The translations under genes were made by a program, and so were the position numbers. 64,000 nt of DNA, taken from NCBI RefSeq assembly GCF_010725725.1, contig NZ_AP022599.1:2666001-2730000 (forward strand), written 5' to 3'. Below are positions 28,092 to 36,389 of the stretch, in pieces. Numbering within the stretch: position 1 is the first letter of the stretch; each line of letters starts with the position of its first letter. The stretch comes from Mycolicibacterium pulveris (GTDB taxonomy: Bacteria; Actinomycetota; Actinomycetes; Mycobacteriales; Mycobacteriaceae). The notes under the pieces were generated by a model. That model made no database searches. It had not been told where the DNA came from and was given only the letters and a program-made list of their open reading frames with translations.

Positions 28092-28595
28092 GTGCGGCTC
28101 CTGCTGATTGCAGATACCCATGTTCCGAAGCGGGCCCGCGACCTGCCCGAGCGCGTGTGGGAGGCAGTGTCGAAAGCCGACGTCGTGGTGCACGCGGGCG
28201 ATTGGGTGGACGTCTCGCTGCTCGACACGCTCGAGGCCCGCGCCAAGCGACTGGTCGCGTGCTGGGGCAACAACGACGACGCCGAGTTGCGCAGGCGCCT
28301 CCCCGAACGCGCCGACGCCCACCTCGGCGGGCTGCGTTTCACCGTCGTGCACGAGACCGGCGCGGCCACCGGCCGCGAGGCCAGGATGGCGAAGCAGTAC
28401 CCCTACACCGACGTGCTGGTGTTCGGCCACAGCCACATCCCCTGGGACACCACCGCGAAAACCGGTCTGCGCCTGCTCAACCCGGGCTCACCCACCGACC
28501 GTCGCCGCCAACCGTTCTGCACCTACATGACCGCGACCGTGGGCAACGGCGCGCTGTCCGACGTGGTGCTGCACCCGCTCGACCGCCATGCGTGA
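28092..28595 (+). CDS. YfcE/MJ0936-type metallophosphoesterase
   Basis: 167 aa, calcineurin-like phosphoesterase. The complete metal site is visible: DTH (8-10), GDWVD near 36, GNNDD near 59 and GHSHIPWD near 117. The group cleaves cyclic or phosphodiester substrates with Mn2+; the natural substrate is unknown. The GTG start lies 9 bp after the UbiA gene, and GGAGG stands only one base before it, an unusually short spacing, yet no other start fits. Its end overlaps the YjbR gene by 8 bp. Confidence 0.8.
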   Translation: MRLLLIADTHVPKRARDLPERVWEAVSKADVVVHAGDWVDVSLLDTLEARAKRLVACWGNNDDAELRRRLPERADAHLGGLRFTVVHETGAATGREARMAKQYPYTDVLVFGHSHIPWDTTAKTGLRLLNPGSPTDRRRQPFCTYMTATVGNGALSDVVLHPLDRHA

Positions 28596-28995
28596 CCGGC
28601 CCGCGCGGGTCGCCGACGTCCACGAGATCGCCGCGGGAATGCCGTACACCACCCGCATCGAAGGGCCGAAGGGCAACCCGATCTATCAGGTCGGCGGCAA
28701 GTCGTTCGTGTTCTTCCGCACCCCGCAACCCGACGCCGCGGATCCGGAGACCGGCGAGCGCTACCCCGACGTGATCATGATCTGGGTCGAGTCCGAGGCC
28801 GACAAGCTGGCGCTGATCCAGGACCCGAACTCGCCGTTCTTCACCACCGACCGGTTCGACGGGCATCTCTCGGTCCTGGTGCGCGCCAGCCGGTTAGGCG
28901 AGATCGGCCGCGTCGAGCTGACCGAGCTCGTCCAGGATGCCTGGTTGTCGCGGGCCTCCAAGCGGCGCGCCGACCGCTGGTTGGCCGAACACTAG
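28588..28995 (+). CDS. MmcQ/YjbR-family protein
   Basis: 135 aa with the CyaY-like YjbR fold: an N-terminal part with KGNPIYQVGGKSFVFFR, a middle VIMIWVESEADKLAL and a helical end with VQDAWLSRASKR. YjbR proteins are often called DNA-binding on weak grounds and have no established role. It overlaps the phosphoesterase gene. The TAG stop lies in a CTAG palindrome that also holds the stop of the converging cupin gene. Confidence 0.78.
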   Translation: MRDRPARVADVHEIAAGMPYTTRIEGPKGNPIYQVGGKSFVFFRTPQPDAADPETGERYPDVIMIWVESEADKLALIQDPNSPFFTTDRFDGHLSVLVRASRLGEIGRVELTELVQDAWLSRASKRRADRWLAEH

Positions 28996-29540
28996 GGGCG
29001 GGTCACGTCGGCGTGCGCGGCGCCGCAGATGAACACGGCCATCCGCGCCGGCGTGTCACCGGGGTTCTTCCAGCGATGCCTGGTGCCGTTCTGCACGACG
29101 GTGTCGCCCGCACGCAACGTCACCTCGGCGCCGTCGTCGAGTTCGAGGACGACGGTGCCTTCCAGCACCACTTCGAAGTCGATCGTGTCGGTGGTGTGCA
29201 TGCCGGGATCCGTCGGGTCCATGTAGCCGAGCATCCCCGGCAGCATGTCCTCGATCTCCGCCATGCCCTTCTCCAGATCGAGCGGGCCCGTGTCGCGGGC
29301 CTCGCGCGACGGCGGAAGGGTCAGCATCGCGAACCGGAACCCGCCGATCGGCGGAAAGTAGCTGTGCCACTGCGGCATCGAGCCGTCATCAGGAAATTCC
29401 GGTGCCGCATCACCGCCCCACAACTGGTGAAACTCGGCCCCCGGCATCAACGAAGGTCGGTCGGGTCGCACGGTTTCGTCGCTGACAAGCACCGACTTTC
29501 CGGCCGCGTCGTGACCGGTCACCACTCGACGTATCTCCAT
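28992..29540 (-). CDS. Cupin-domain protein
   Basis: 182 aa from ATG 29540. The C-terminal half is a single cupin barrel (about 105-180): DTIDFEVVLEGTVVLELDDG, then RAGDTVVQNGTRHRWKNPG, the two canonical cupin motifs. His at motif 2 is kept and motif 1 has an Asp/Glu pair in place of two histidines. The N-terminal half is shared with many cupin proteins that act on small acids, but no substrate can be named. It shares its stop palindrome CTAG with the yjbR-type gene and is divergent from the sulfatase gene by 51 bp. Confidence 0.8.
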   Translation of the reverse strand: MEIRRVVTGHDAAGKSVLVSDETVRPDRPSLMPGAEFHQLWGGDAAPEFPDDGSMPQWHSYFPPIGGFRFAMLTLPPSREARDTGPLDLEKGMAEIEDMLPGMLGYMDPTDPGMHTTDTIDFEVVLEGTVVLELDDGAEVTLRAGDTVVQNGTRHRWKNPGDTPARMAVFICGAAHADVTRP

Positions 29541-29591
29541 GGGTGCAGTGAACCACCTCCGTGTCCATCCGCGGGTGCATATCGTGGCGGC

Positions 29592-31469
29592 ATGGAACAG
29601 AAGCCGCCGACCGCCGTCATCGAATCCGCGCACCGCGAGCACTTCGCCGAGCTGCCCTTCGACGACACCGCGGATTTCGACGACGCCGACCGCGGATTTC
29701 TCACCGCGCTGAGCCCGTGCGTCATCAAGGCGGCCGACGGCAGGGTGGTGTGGGACAACGACGCTTATGGGTTCCTGGGCGGTGATGCGCCGCCGTCGGT
29801 GCATCCCAGCCTGTGGCGGCAAAGCCAGTTGTGCGCCAAGCAAGGGCTTTACGAGGTCGTCGAGGGCATCTATCAGGTGCGCGGGTTCGATCTGTCCAAC
29901 ATCAGCTTCATCGAGGGCGACACCGGCGTCATTGTCATCGACCCGTTGATCAGCACCGAAACCGCGGCCGCCGCGCTCGCGCTGTACCGCGCGCACCGCG
30001 GCGAGCGGCCCGTCGTCGCGGTCATTTACACGCACAGCCACGTCGACCATTTCGGCGGCGTGCTCGGCGTGACCACACAGGCCGACGTCGACGCGGGCAG
30101 GGTCGCGGTCATCGCGCCCGAACACTTCACCGAACACGCCGTGCAGGAAAACGTGTACGCCGGAACGGCGATGGCCCGGCGCGCCACCTACATGTACGGC
30201 ACCCGACTACCGATCGGCGTGCAGGGCCAGGTGGGCTGCGGACTGGGCCAACGCACCTCGACCGGTGAGGTGGCGTTGATCGTGCCGACGATCGACATCA
30301 CCCGCACCGGCGAGACGCACACCTTCGACGGCGTCGAGATCGAGTTCCAGATGGCGCCGGGCACCGAGGCGCCCGCCGAGATGCACTTCTACTTCCCGCG
30401 TTACCGCGCGCTGTGCATGGCCGAAAACGCAACGCACAACCTGCACAACCTGCTGACCCTGCGCGGTGCGCTGGTGCGCGACCCGCACGTGTGGGCCGGC
30501 TACCTCACCGAGGCGATCGACAGGTTCGCCGACCGCACCGACGTCGTGTTCGCTTCGCACCACTGGCCGACGTGGGGACGCGACCGCATCGTCGACTACC
30601 TGTCGGTGCAACGCGATCTGTACGCCTACCTGCACGATCAGACGCTACGGCTGCTCAACCAGGGCTACACCGGCGTGGAGATCGCCGAGCAGTTCCAGCT
30701 GCCGCCCGCGCTGCACAAGGCCTGGCACACCCACGGCTACTACGGGTCGGTCAGCCACAACGTCAAGGCCGTCTACCAGCGCTACATGGGCTGGTTCGAC
30801 GGCAACCCCGCCCGGCTGTGGCCGCATCCGCCTGAGGCGATCGGGCCGCGCTACGTCGAGGCGATGGGCGGTGTCGACCGCGTCGTCGAGCTCGCCCGTG
30901 CCGCCTTCGATAACGGTGACTTCCGCTGGGCTGCAACGCTTCTCGACCACGTGATCTTCACCGACGAGAACCACGCTCAAGCCCGCGGACTCTACGCCGA
31001 CACGCTGGAACAACTGGCCTACGGCGCGGAGAACGCCGTGTGGCGCAACTTCTTTCTGTCCGGCGCCGCCGAGTTGCGTGACGGCAACTTCGGCACCGCC
31101 ACCCAGCCGTCGGCACCGACGCTGCTGGCGCAGCTGACTCCGGAGCAGATCTTCGACATCCTCGCGATCAGCGTGAACGGGCCGGGCGCATGGGATCTGG
31201 ACATCGCCGTCGACGTGACGTTCCTCGACACCGGCACCAACTACCGGCTGAGCCTGCGCAACGGGGTGCTGGTGCACCGGCAGGTGCCCGCCGACGAAGC
31301 CACCGCGCAGGCCGGCGTTCAGGTCGCCGACACGTTGCGGCTGTTGGCGCTAGCCGCCGGCGACAACGACTCACCCGGCCTGGACGTCACCGGTGACACC
31401 GCGGTGCTGACGTCGCTGCTGGCCGTCGTCGACCGGCCCGACCCGGCCTTCAACATCGTCACCCCGTAG
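29592..31469 (+). CDS. Type III (MBL-fold) alkylsulfatase
   Basis: 625 aa from ATG 29592. The binuclear zinc site starts with THSHVDH at 147-153 and continues with ENATHNLHN and ASHHWPTWG, as in SdsA-type alkylsulfatases. An alkylsulfatase dimerisation domain (about 385-520, LHKAWHTHGYYGSVSHNVKAVYQRYMGWFDGNP region) and a C-terminal SCP2-like domain follow. Such enzymes remove sulfate from long-chain alkyl sulfates such as SDS. M. tuberculosis Rv3762c is the same size and neighbourhood. No signal peptide is seen, so it is probably cytoplasmic here. Confidence 0.9.
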   Translation: MEQKPPTAVIESAHREHFAELPFDDTADFDDADRGFLTALSPCVIKAADGRVVWDNDAYGFLGGDAPPSVHPSLWRQSQLCAKQGLYEVVEGIYQVRGFDLSNISFIEGDTGVIVIDPLISTETAAAALALYRAHRGERPVVAVIYTHSHVDHFGGVLGVTTQADVDAGRVAVIAPEHFTEHAVQENVYAGTAMARRATYMYGTRLPIGVQGQVGCGLGQRTSTGEVALIVPTIDITRTGETHTFDGVEIEFQMAPGTEAPAEMHFYFPRYRALCMAENATHNLHNLLTLRGALVRDPHVWAGYLTEAIDRFADRTDVVFASHHWPTWGRDRIVDYLSVQRDLYAYLHDQTLRLLNQGYTGVEIAEQFQLPPALHKAWHTHGYYGSVSHNVKAVYQRYMGWFDGNPARLWPHPPEAIGPRYVEAMGGVDRVVELARAAFDNGDFRWAATLLDHVIFTDENHAQARGLYADTLEQLAYGAENAVWRNFFLSGAAELRDGNFGTATQPSAPTLLAQLTPEQIFDILAISVNGPGAWDLDIAVDVTFLDTGTNYRLSLRNGVLVHRQVPADEATAQAGVQVADTLRLLALAAGDNDSPGLDVTGDTAVLTSLLAVVDRPDPAFNIVTP

Positions 31470-31479
31470 CCGAGTTGCG

Positions 31480-31540
31480 CGCGAAATAGCATTCCAGGCT
31501 GCGGTCGGCGGCGAATCACGACCCGGAATGCTATTTCGCG
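31480..31540. terminator. 16-bp hairpin between convergent genes
   Basis: CGCGAAATAGCATTCC (31480-31495) is exactly complementary to 31525-31540, with a 29-nt loop. It lies between the ends of the sulfatase and the SDR gene and can serve both strands. Confidence 0.6.
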
Positions 31541-31551
31541 GCGCCAAAGGA

Positions 31552-32328
31552 CTAGGGGATGCCGCCGTCGACGCGGATGATCGACCCCGAGGTGTAGCTC
31601 GACGCGTCGGACGCCAGATACAGGGCAGCGCCGACGATTTCGTGGGGTTTACCGAGACGCTGCAACGCAAAGTGCTGCGCGCCCTTCTCCATCGCCGGGA
31701 TGTCCCAGGCCTTGCTGATGTCGGTGAGGAACGGCCCGGGCATCAACGTGTTGACCCGCACCGTCGGCCCGAACGCCAGCGCGAGCCCTTCGGTCAACGC
31801 GTTGAGGCCGGCCTTGGCGGCCGAGTAGGGCAACTGCGCCGGCTGCGGGCGGCGCGATCCGCTGGAGCTGACGTTGATGATCGACCCGCCGCCGTCGGCC
31901 ACCATCCGTTCGCCGACCAGAGCCGACAACCGGAACGGCCCCTTGAGGTTGAGGTTGATCACCGAGTCGAACAGCTTCTCGCTGACCGAGGTCAGCGATT
32001 CGTACAGCGGCGACATGCCCGCGTTGTTGATCAGCACGTCGACCTTGCCGAACTGCTCATAGGACGCGTCGACCAGCCCGTCGAGCTCATCCCAGCGCCC
32101 GACGTGCACCTGATACGGGAACGCCCGGCGGCCCGTCGCCGCGGTGATCTCCTCCGCGGTGGCCGCGCACGCGTCGTACTTGCGGCTGGCGATGATGACG
32201 TCGGCGCCGCAGTGCGCCGCCGCGAACGCCATCTCCCGGCCCAGCCCCCGGCTGCCGCCGGTGATCAACACCACCCGATCCGTCAGGTCGAAAAGTTCGT
32301 CGGCGTACTCCCGAGAAGTCATGACCAT
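31552..32328 (-). CDS. SDR-family oxidoreductase
   Basis: 258 aa classical short-chain dehydrogenase: cofactor motif TGGSRGLG (about 23-30), NNAG at about 96, catalytic Ser in NVSSSGSR and YSAAK. An Arg after the glycine motif (SRK) suggests NADP(H). Family members reduce or oxidise many ketones and alcohols, so no substrate can be given. The start codons of this gene and the divergent phosphatase lie only 11 bp apart; the Met at residue 3 (32322) is an alternative start. Confidence 0.85.
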   Translation of the reverse strand: MVMTSREYADELFDLTDRVVLITGGSRGLGREMAFAAAHCGADVIIASRKYDACAATAEEITAATGRRAFPYQVHVGRWDELDGLVDASYEQFGKVDVLINNAGMSPLYESLTSVSEKLFDSVINLNLKGPFRLSALVGERMVADGGGSIINVSSSGSRRPQPAQLPYSAAKAGLNALTEGLALAFGPTVRVNTLMPGPFLTDISKAWDIPAMEKGAQHFALQRLGKPHEIVGAALYLASDASSYTSGSIIRVDGGIP

Positions 32329-32339
32329 ATGGTGTCACG

Positions 32340-32948
32340 GTGCAGTTGCTACTCATCCGGCATGCATTGCCGCACCGCAGTGAACCGGGCCAGGGCTCCG
32401 ATCCCGACCTGTGCGAGGAGGGGATCAAACAGGCGGCCAGGCTGCCCGACGCGCTCACCCGATTCCCGATCACCCGGCTGGTCAGCAGCCCGCAGCGACG
32501 GGCCATCCAGACCGCGCAACCGGTCGCCGACACGCTCGGCCTGCCCGTCGAGATCGACGCGCGGCTGGCCGAATACGACCGCGACCTGCCGCACTACATC
32601 CCGATCGAGCAGATCGCCGCCGAGTACCCCGAGGAGATGGCCCGGCTGGCCAGCGGGCACCTGCCCAGCAGCGTCGACGAGACGGCGTTCCTCAAGCGCA
32701 TCAACGAGGCCATCGGGGACGTGGTGGCCGCGGGCGACCACGAGGACACCGTCGCGGTGTTCAGCCACGGCGGGGTGATCAACGGGCTGGTGCACACCAT
32801 CCTGCGCACCGAGAAGGTGCTGTGCGTCAGCGTCGACTATGCGGGGGTCACCCGGCTGTTGTCCTCCCGCTCGGGCCCGATGTATGTGGCCTCGGTCAAC
32901 GGCACCGAACACGTATGGGATCTGCTGCCGCGAAACCAGCGGTGGTGA
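32340..32948 (+). CDS. Histidine phosphatase family protein
   Basis: 202 aa. The catalytic N-terminus is LLLIRHALPHR (phospho-accepting His in RHA instead of the common RHG) and the second histidine is in FSHGGVIN near 143. The fold is that of broad phosphoglycerate-mutase-like phosphatases; the substrate is unknown. The GTG start is 6 nt after TATGGT, a good -10 box, so the transcript may be leaderless. It is followed after 45 bp by the APH-fold gene. Confidence 0.85.
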   Translation: MQLLLIRHALPHRSEPGQGSDPDLCEEGIKQAARLPDALTRFPITRLVSSPQRRAIQTAQPVADTLGLPVEIDARLAEYDRDLPHYIPIEQIAAEYPEEMARLASGHLPSSVDETAFLKRINEAIGDVVAAGDHEDTVAVFSHGGVINGLVHTILRTEKVLCVSVDYAGVTRLLSSRSGPMYVASVNGTEHVWDLLPRNQRW

Positions 32949-32993
32949 GCGCTTGCGCGCACCGCCCATTCGGGCAGGTGGTAGACAAATGCC

Positions 32994-34040
32994 GTGACTA
33001 CACCACCCGCGTCCCCGGAGGGGCTGGATCTCGACGCCCTCGACCGCCATCTTCGTGCTGTCGGCGTCCCGCGCAGCGGTGACCTGCGCGCCGAACTGAT
33101 CGCCGGCGGCCGGTCCAACCTGACGTTCCTGGTGCGCGACGACGCGTCGAAGTGGGTGCTGCGCCGCCCGCCGCTGCACGGCCTGACCCCGTCGGCGCAC
33201 GACATGGCCCGCGAATACCGGGTGGTCGCCGCGCTGGCCGACACCCCGGTGCCGGTGGCGCCCGCGGTGACGATGAGCGACGACGACGCCGTGCTCGGCG
33301 CGCCGTTCCAGATGGTCGAGTACGTCGAGGGCCGGGTGGTGCGCTACGCCAGCGAGCTTGAGGAGCTCGAGGCGCTCGGCGACAAGGGCACGATCAGCGA
33401 CTGCGTGGACGCGCTGATCAAGGTGCTCGCCGACCTGCACGCCGTCGACCCGGACGCGGTGGGCCTCGGCGATTTCGGCAAGCCCAGCGGATACCTCGAA
33501 CGCCAGGTCCGGCGGTGGGGCGGCCAATGGGAGCTCGTGCGCCGGGAGAACGATCCGAGCGACGCCGACGTGCGACGCCTGCACGGTGCGCTCGCCGAGG
33601 CGATCCCGCCGCAGAGCCGCAGCGCGATCGTGCACGGCGACTACCGCATCGACAACACGATGCTCGACGCCGACGACCCCACCAGGGTGCTGGCCGTGCT
33701 GGATTGGGAGATGTCGACCCTCGGTGACCCGATCAGCGACGCGGCGCTGATGTGCGTGTACCGCCATCCGATGTTCAACGTCATCCACGCGAGCTCGGCG
33801 TGGGCGTCGGCGCTGATGCCGGAGGTTGACGACCTGGCCAACCGGTACGCGGTGGCCTCGGGCCAGTCGCTGGACAACTGGGACTTCTACCTGGCGCTGG
33901 GGTTCTTCAAGGTGGCGATCATCGCCGCGGGCATCGCCTTCCGCGCCCGGATGGGCGGCGGTGTGGCCGACGACGCCGAGCAGGTGGACCAGGCGGTGGG
34001 CCCGCTGATCGCCGAGGGCCTCAAGACGCTGAACCCCTGA
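32994..34040 (+). CDS. APH-fold phosphotransferase (Rv3761c/FadE36-like, ACAD10/11 kinase type)
   Basis: 348 aa with a GTG start. Although the M. tuberculosis ortholog Rv3761c is named fadE36, no acyl-CoA dehydrogenase domain is present. The sequence is a kinase fold: N-lobe AGGRSNLTFLVRDD with a Lys soon after, catalytic loop AIVHGDYRIDNTM near 209 and metal motif VLDWEMSTLGDP. It matches the kinase part of ACAD10/11 proteins, which phosphorylate 4-hydroxyacyl-CoA before dehydration. A role in hydroxy-acid catabolism is therefore possible. It overlaps the next gene by one base (TGATG). Confidence 0.85.
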   Translation: MTTPPASPEGLDLDALDRHLRAVGVPRSGDLRAELIAGGRSNLTFLVRDDASKWVLRRPPLHGLTPSAHDMAREYRVVAALADTPVPVAPAVTMSDDDAVLGAPFQMVEYVEGRVVRYASELEELEALGDKGTISDCVDALIKVLADLHAVDPDAVGLGDFGKPSGYLERQVRRWGGQWELVRRENDPSDADVRRLHGALAEAIPPQSRSAIVHGDYRIDNTMLDADDPTRVLAVLDWEMSTLGDPISDAALMCVYRHPMFNVIHASSAWASALMPEVDDLANRYAVASGQSLDNWDFYLALGFFKVAIIAAGIAFRARMGGGVADDAEQVDQAVGPLIAEGLKTLNP

Positions 34041-35002
34041 TGGTCGAGCAGACGCAGAAGAAGGCTAAGGGGCGTCGGACTGCCCGCTCCTGCGTCTTGT
34101 CGCTGGTGGTTCTGCTCGTCGCGGTGACGGTGCTCAACCACACCTGGGGCCGGATGCCGGCGATGCCCGCGGCCGACGGCGAGTATCTCAGCTTGCGCGG
34201 CAAGGACATTCACTACATCGAGCAGCCCGGCCAGGGTGTTCCGGTGGTGCTGATCCACGGGCTGCCCGGCACCCACAAGGACTTCGACCCGGTGATGCCG
34301 AAACTGCAAGGCCTGCATGTGGTTTCGTTCGACCGGCCGGGTTTCGGCTGGTCTCAGGGCGGTTGGCTGCCCTACCAGGAGCAGATCGATCTGGTGCACG
34401 AGATGTTGACGCGGCTCGACCTCGCCCCGGCGATTCTGGTCGGGCACTCGTTCGGGGGCACGCTCGCGCTGGGCGTCGCGCGCCGGTATCCGCAGGACGT
34501 CGCCGGCATGGTGCTCGTGGCGCCTGGCGCCGGAGGGCTCCGCTCGTCCACTCCAGACCTGATGCAGGCCCGCTTCATCCGGTTCAGCCAACTGCCCGTC
34601 ATCCGCCCCGTGCTCGACGCCACCGCGGGCAACGTGATCAGGAAGGTGTCGGCAACCGCCGGGGCGGGCCACGCGTTCGATCCGGAGCCTCTCGATCCCG
34701 GTTACGAGCAGCGGCTGCTGTCGGTGACGATGGCGCCGGGCAACCTCGCGGCGCTGGCGTCCGACCAACTGGAGTTCGACGACACCGCGCGCTGGGTCGA
34801 CGAGAACGTGCCGCAGATCGAGGTGCCCTCGGTGATTATCGGCGCACAGGGTGACCAACTCGTCGACTTCGACCATGCCCGGCGGCTGGCCGCTGACCTG
34901 CCCAACTCCGAGCTGATCACGGTCGACGGCGGCCACATGGTCCCGTACAGCCACCCGGATGTGCTGGCAGATCAAGTCCGCAGATCAGCTGCGGGAGCCT
35001 AG
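34040..35002 (+). CDS. Membrane-anchored alpha/beta hydrolase
   Basis: 320 aa. One N-terminal membrane anchor (about 16-36) precedes an alpha/beta hydrolase domain with oxyanion-hole HGLPG near 70-74, nucleophile elbow GHSFGG near 136, and a catalytic His in DGGHMVPYSHP near the end. It could be an esterase or lipase on the outer face of the membrane. Its start is coupled to the APH-fold gene, and its 3' end overlaps the converging gene by 18 bp. Confidence 0.83.
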   Translation: MVEQTQKKAKGRRTARSCVLSLVVLLVAVTVLNHTWGRMPAMPAADGEYLSLRGKDIHYIEQPGQGVPVVLIHGLPGTHKDFDPVMPKLQGLHVVSFDRPGFGWSQGGWLPYQEQIDLVHEMLTRLDLAPAILVGHSFGGTLALGVARRYPQDVAGMVLVAPGAGGLRSSTPDLMQARFIRFSQLPVIRPVLDATAGNVIRKVSATAGAGHAFDPEPLDPGYEQRLLSVTMAPGNLAALASDQLEFDDTARWVDENVPQIEVPSVIIGAQGDQLVDFDHARRLAADLPNSELITVDGGHMVPYSHPDVLADQVRRSAAGA

Positions 35003-35353
35003 GTTCCTCTTCGCGGCTCGGCGCAACTGCACCATCCGGGCGGTGCCGATCGCGACGGCCAACAGCCCGCCGCACACGGCGGCCAGCAGAATCGCCACGC
35101 CCACAGGCAGATTCCACTCCCACACAAAGAAGTTGATGGTGGTCGAGTCGGTGTTCTGCATGATGAACACCAGCAGCACGATCAGGATCACGAACCCGGC
35201 GATCAGCGCCGACCACAGCGCCGCCGCCCGGGTGAACTTGACCGCAGACTCCGGCTGCAGAAGGTACTCGCCGGCGGTGCCGGTCGGCTCGGGCGGAGTT
35301 CCCCTCGAGGGTTGCTCGGCAGGGCCGGGCGGCTGCGCGGGATCGCTGGTCAT
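34985..35353 (-). CDS. LapA-type (DUF1049) membrane protein, Rv3760-like
   Basis: 122 aa from ATG 35353. A proline-rich cytoplasmic N-terminus is followed by two membrane helices (about 49-70 and 85-105) with the DUF1049 signature FIMQNTDSTTINFFVWEWNL between them, and a basic end. Such proteins act in envelope assembly in other bacteria (LapA/YciS); in mycobacteria the role is unknown. A four-codon mini-ORF overlaps its start. Confidence 0.8.
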   Translation of the reverse strand: MTSDPAQPPGPAEQPSRGTPPEPTGTAGEYLLQPESAVKFTRAAALWSALIAGFVILIVLLVFIMQNTDSTTINFFVWEWNLPVGVAILLAAVCGGLLAVAIGTARMVQLRRAAKRNLGSRS

Positions 35354-35361
35354 GGGTCCAT
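35350..35361 (-). other. Mini upstream ORF (M-D-P-stop) overlapping the DUF1049 gene start
   Basis: On the minus strand, AGGAAAGGG is followed 5 nt later by ATG GAC CCA TGA. Its stop overlaps the ATG of the DUF1049 gene (ATGA). The strong RBS is better spaced for the mini-ORF than for the gene itself, so ribosomes may reach the gene by stop-restart. Confidence 0.35.
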
Positions 35362-35438
35362 CTTGACCCTTTCCTGCGGCGAATGAAACCACCAGTCGAT
35401 AGTGTCGGCCACACGAGCGCGCCGAAAGGACTCGAGTT

Positions 35439-36389
35439 ATGGGCGGCAAGGGCCGGGCCGGCAGGTGGAGTGTGGCCGTGACGGTGCTGCTGTTCGGGTT
35501 GGTGTGCGCCGGCTGCGGCAGCTCGAACCCGCTCGGCGGCGGAACCGTGTCCGGCGATCTCAAGACGATCACCGTCGGGTCCGCGGACTTCCCCGAGAGC
35601 AAGATCCTCGCCGAGATCTACGCGCAGGCGTTGGAAGCCAACGGTTTCACGGTGTCCCGCCAGTTCGGCATCGGCAGCCGCGAAACCTACATCCCCGCGG
35701 TGCGGGACCACTCCATCGACCTGATCCCCGAATACACCGGCAACCTCCTGAACTACTTCGACCCGACGTCGACCGTGACCGCGCCCGACGCAATCGAATT
35801 GGCGCTGTTGCGGGCGTTACCGGGCGACCTGTCGATGCTGCCGCCGTCGCGGGCCGAGGACAAAGACACCGTCGCCGTCACCCGCGAGACCGCCGAGAAG
35901 TGGAACCTCACCACCATCGGCGATCTCGCCCCGCACTCGGCCGAGGTCAAGTTCGGTGGCCCCTCGGAGTTCCTCGACCGCGCCGAGGGGTTGCCGGGGC
36001 TGCGGCAGAACTACGGGGTCGATATCCCGCCGGGCAACTTCGTCTCGATCAGCGACGGCGGCGGGCCGGCGACGGTGCGCGCGCTGGTCGACGGCACCGT
36101 GACGGCCGCCAACATCTTCAGCACCTCACCGGCGATACCGCAGAATGACCTTGTGGTGCTTGAGGATCCGAAGAACAACTTCCCGGCCGCCAACGTCATG
36201 CCGCTCGTCGCCTCGCAGAAGATGTCCGACGAGCTCAAGATCGTGCTCGACGCCGTATCGGCCGCGCTGACCACCGAGGGGCTCATCGAGATGAACAGCG
36301 CGGTGGAGGGCAACAGAGGAGTCGACCCCGACGAGGCGGCGCGAAAGTGGGTACAGGACAACGGGTTCGACAAGCCGGTGACCCGATGA
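35439..36389 (+). CDS. proX: Osmoprotectant-binding lipoprotein ProX
   Basis: 316 aa. A lipoprotein signal with lipobox VCAGC anchors it outside the membrane. The mature part is an OpuAC-type binding protein for glycine betaine, choline or related quaternary amines, with SADFPESKILAEIYAQALEA and DLIPEYTGNLL, both typical of the ProX/OpuBC group. It feeds ProV-ProW-ProZ for uptake under osmotic stress. ATG 35439 has an AAAGGA box 8 nt upstream. Its stop overlaps proV (ATGA). A TAGTGT -10-like element is at 35400-35405. M. tuberculosis ortholog Rv3759c. Confidence 0.92.
   Translation: MGGKGRAGRWSVAVTVLLFGLVCAGCGSSNPLGGGTVSGDLKTITVGSADFPESKILAEIYAQALEANGFTVSRQFGIGSRETYIPAVRDHSIDLIPEYTGNLLNYFDPTSTVTAPDAIELALLRALPGDLSMLPPSRAEDKDTVAVTRETAEKWNLTTIGDLAPHSAEVKFGGPSEFLDRAEGLPGLRQNYGVDIPPGNFVSISDGGGPATVRALVDGTVTAANIFSTSPAIPQNDLVVLEDPKNNFPAANVMPLVASQKMSDELKIVLDAVSAALTTEGLIEMNSAVEGNRGVDPDEAARKWVQDNGFDKPVTR

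Noticed and set aside
26835..28436. A 533-codon minus-strand frame across two tRNA genes and a UbiA gene
   Set aside because: It runs antisense through tRNA genes and conserved coding sequence and has no homology that I recognise.
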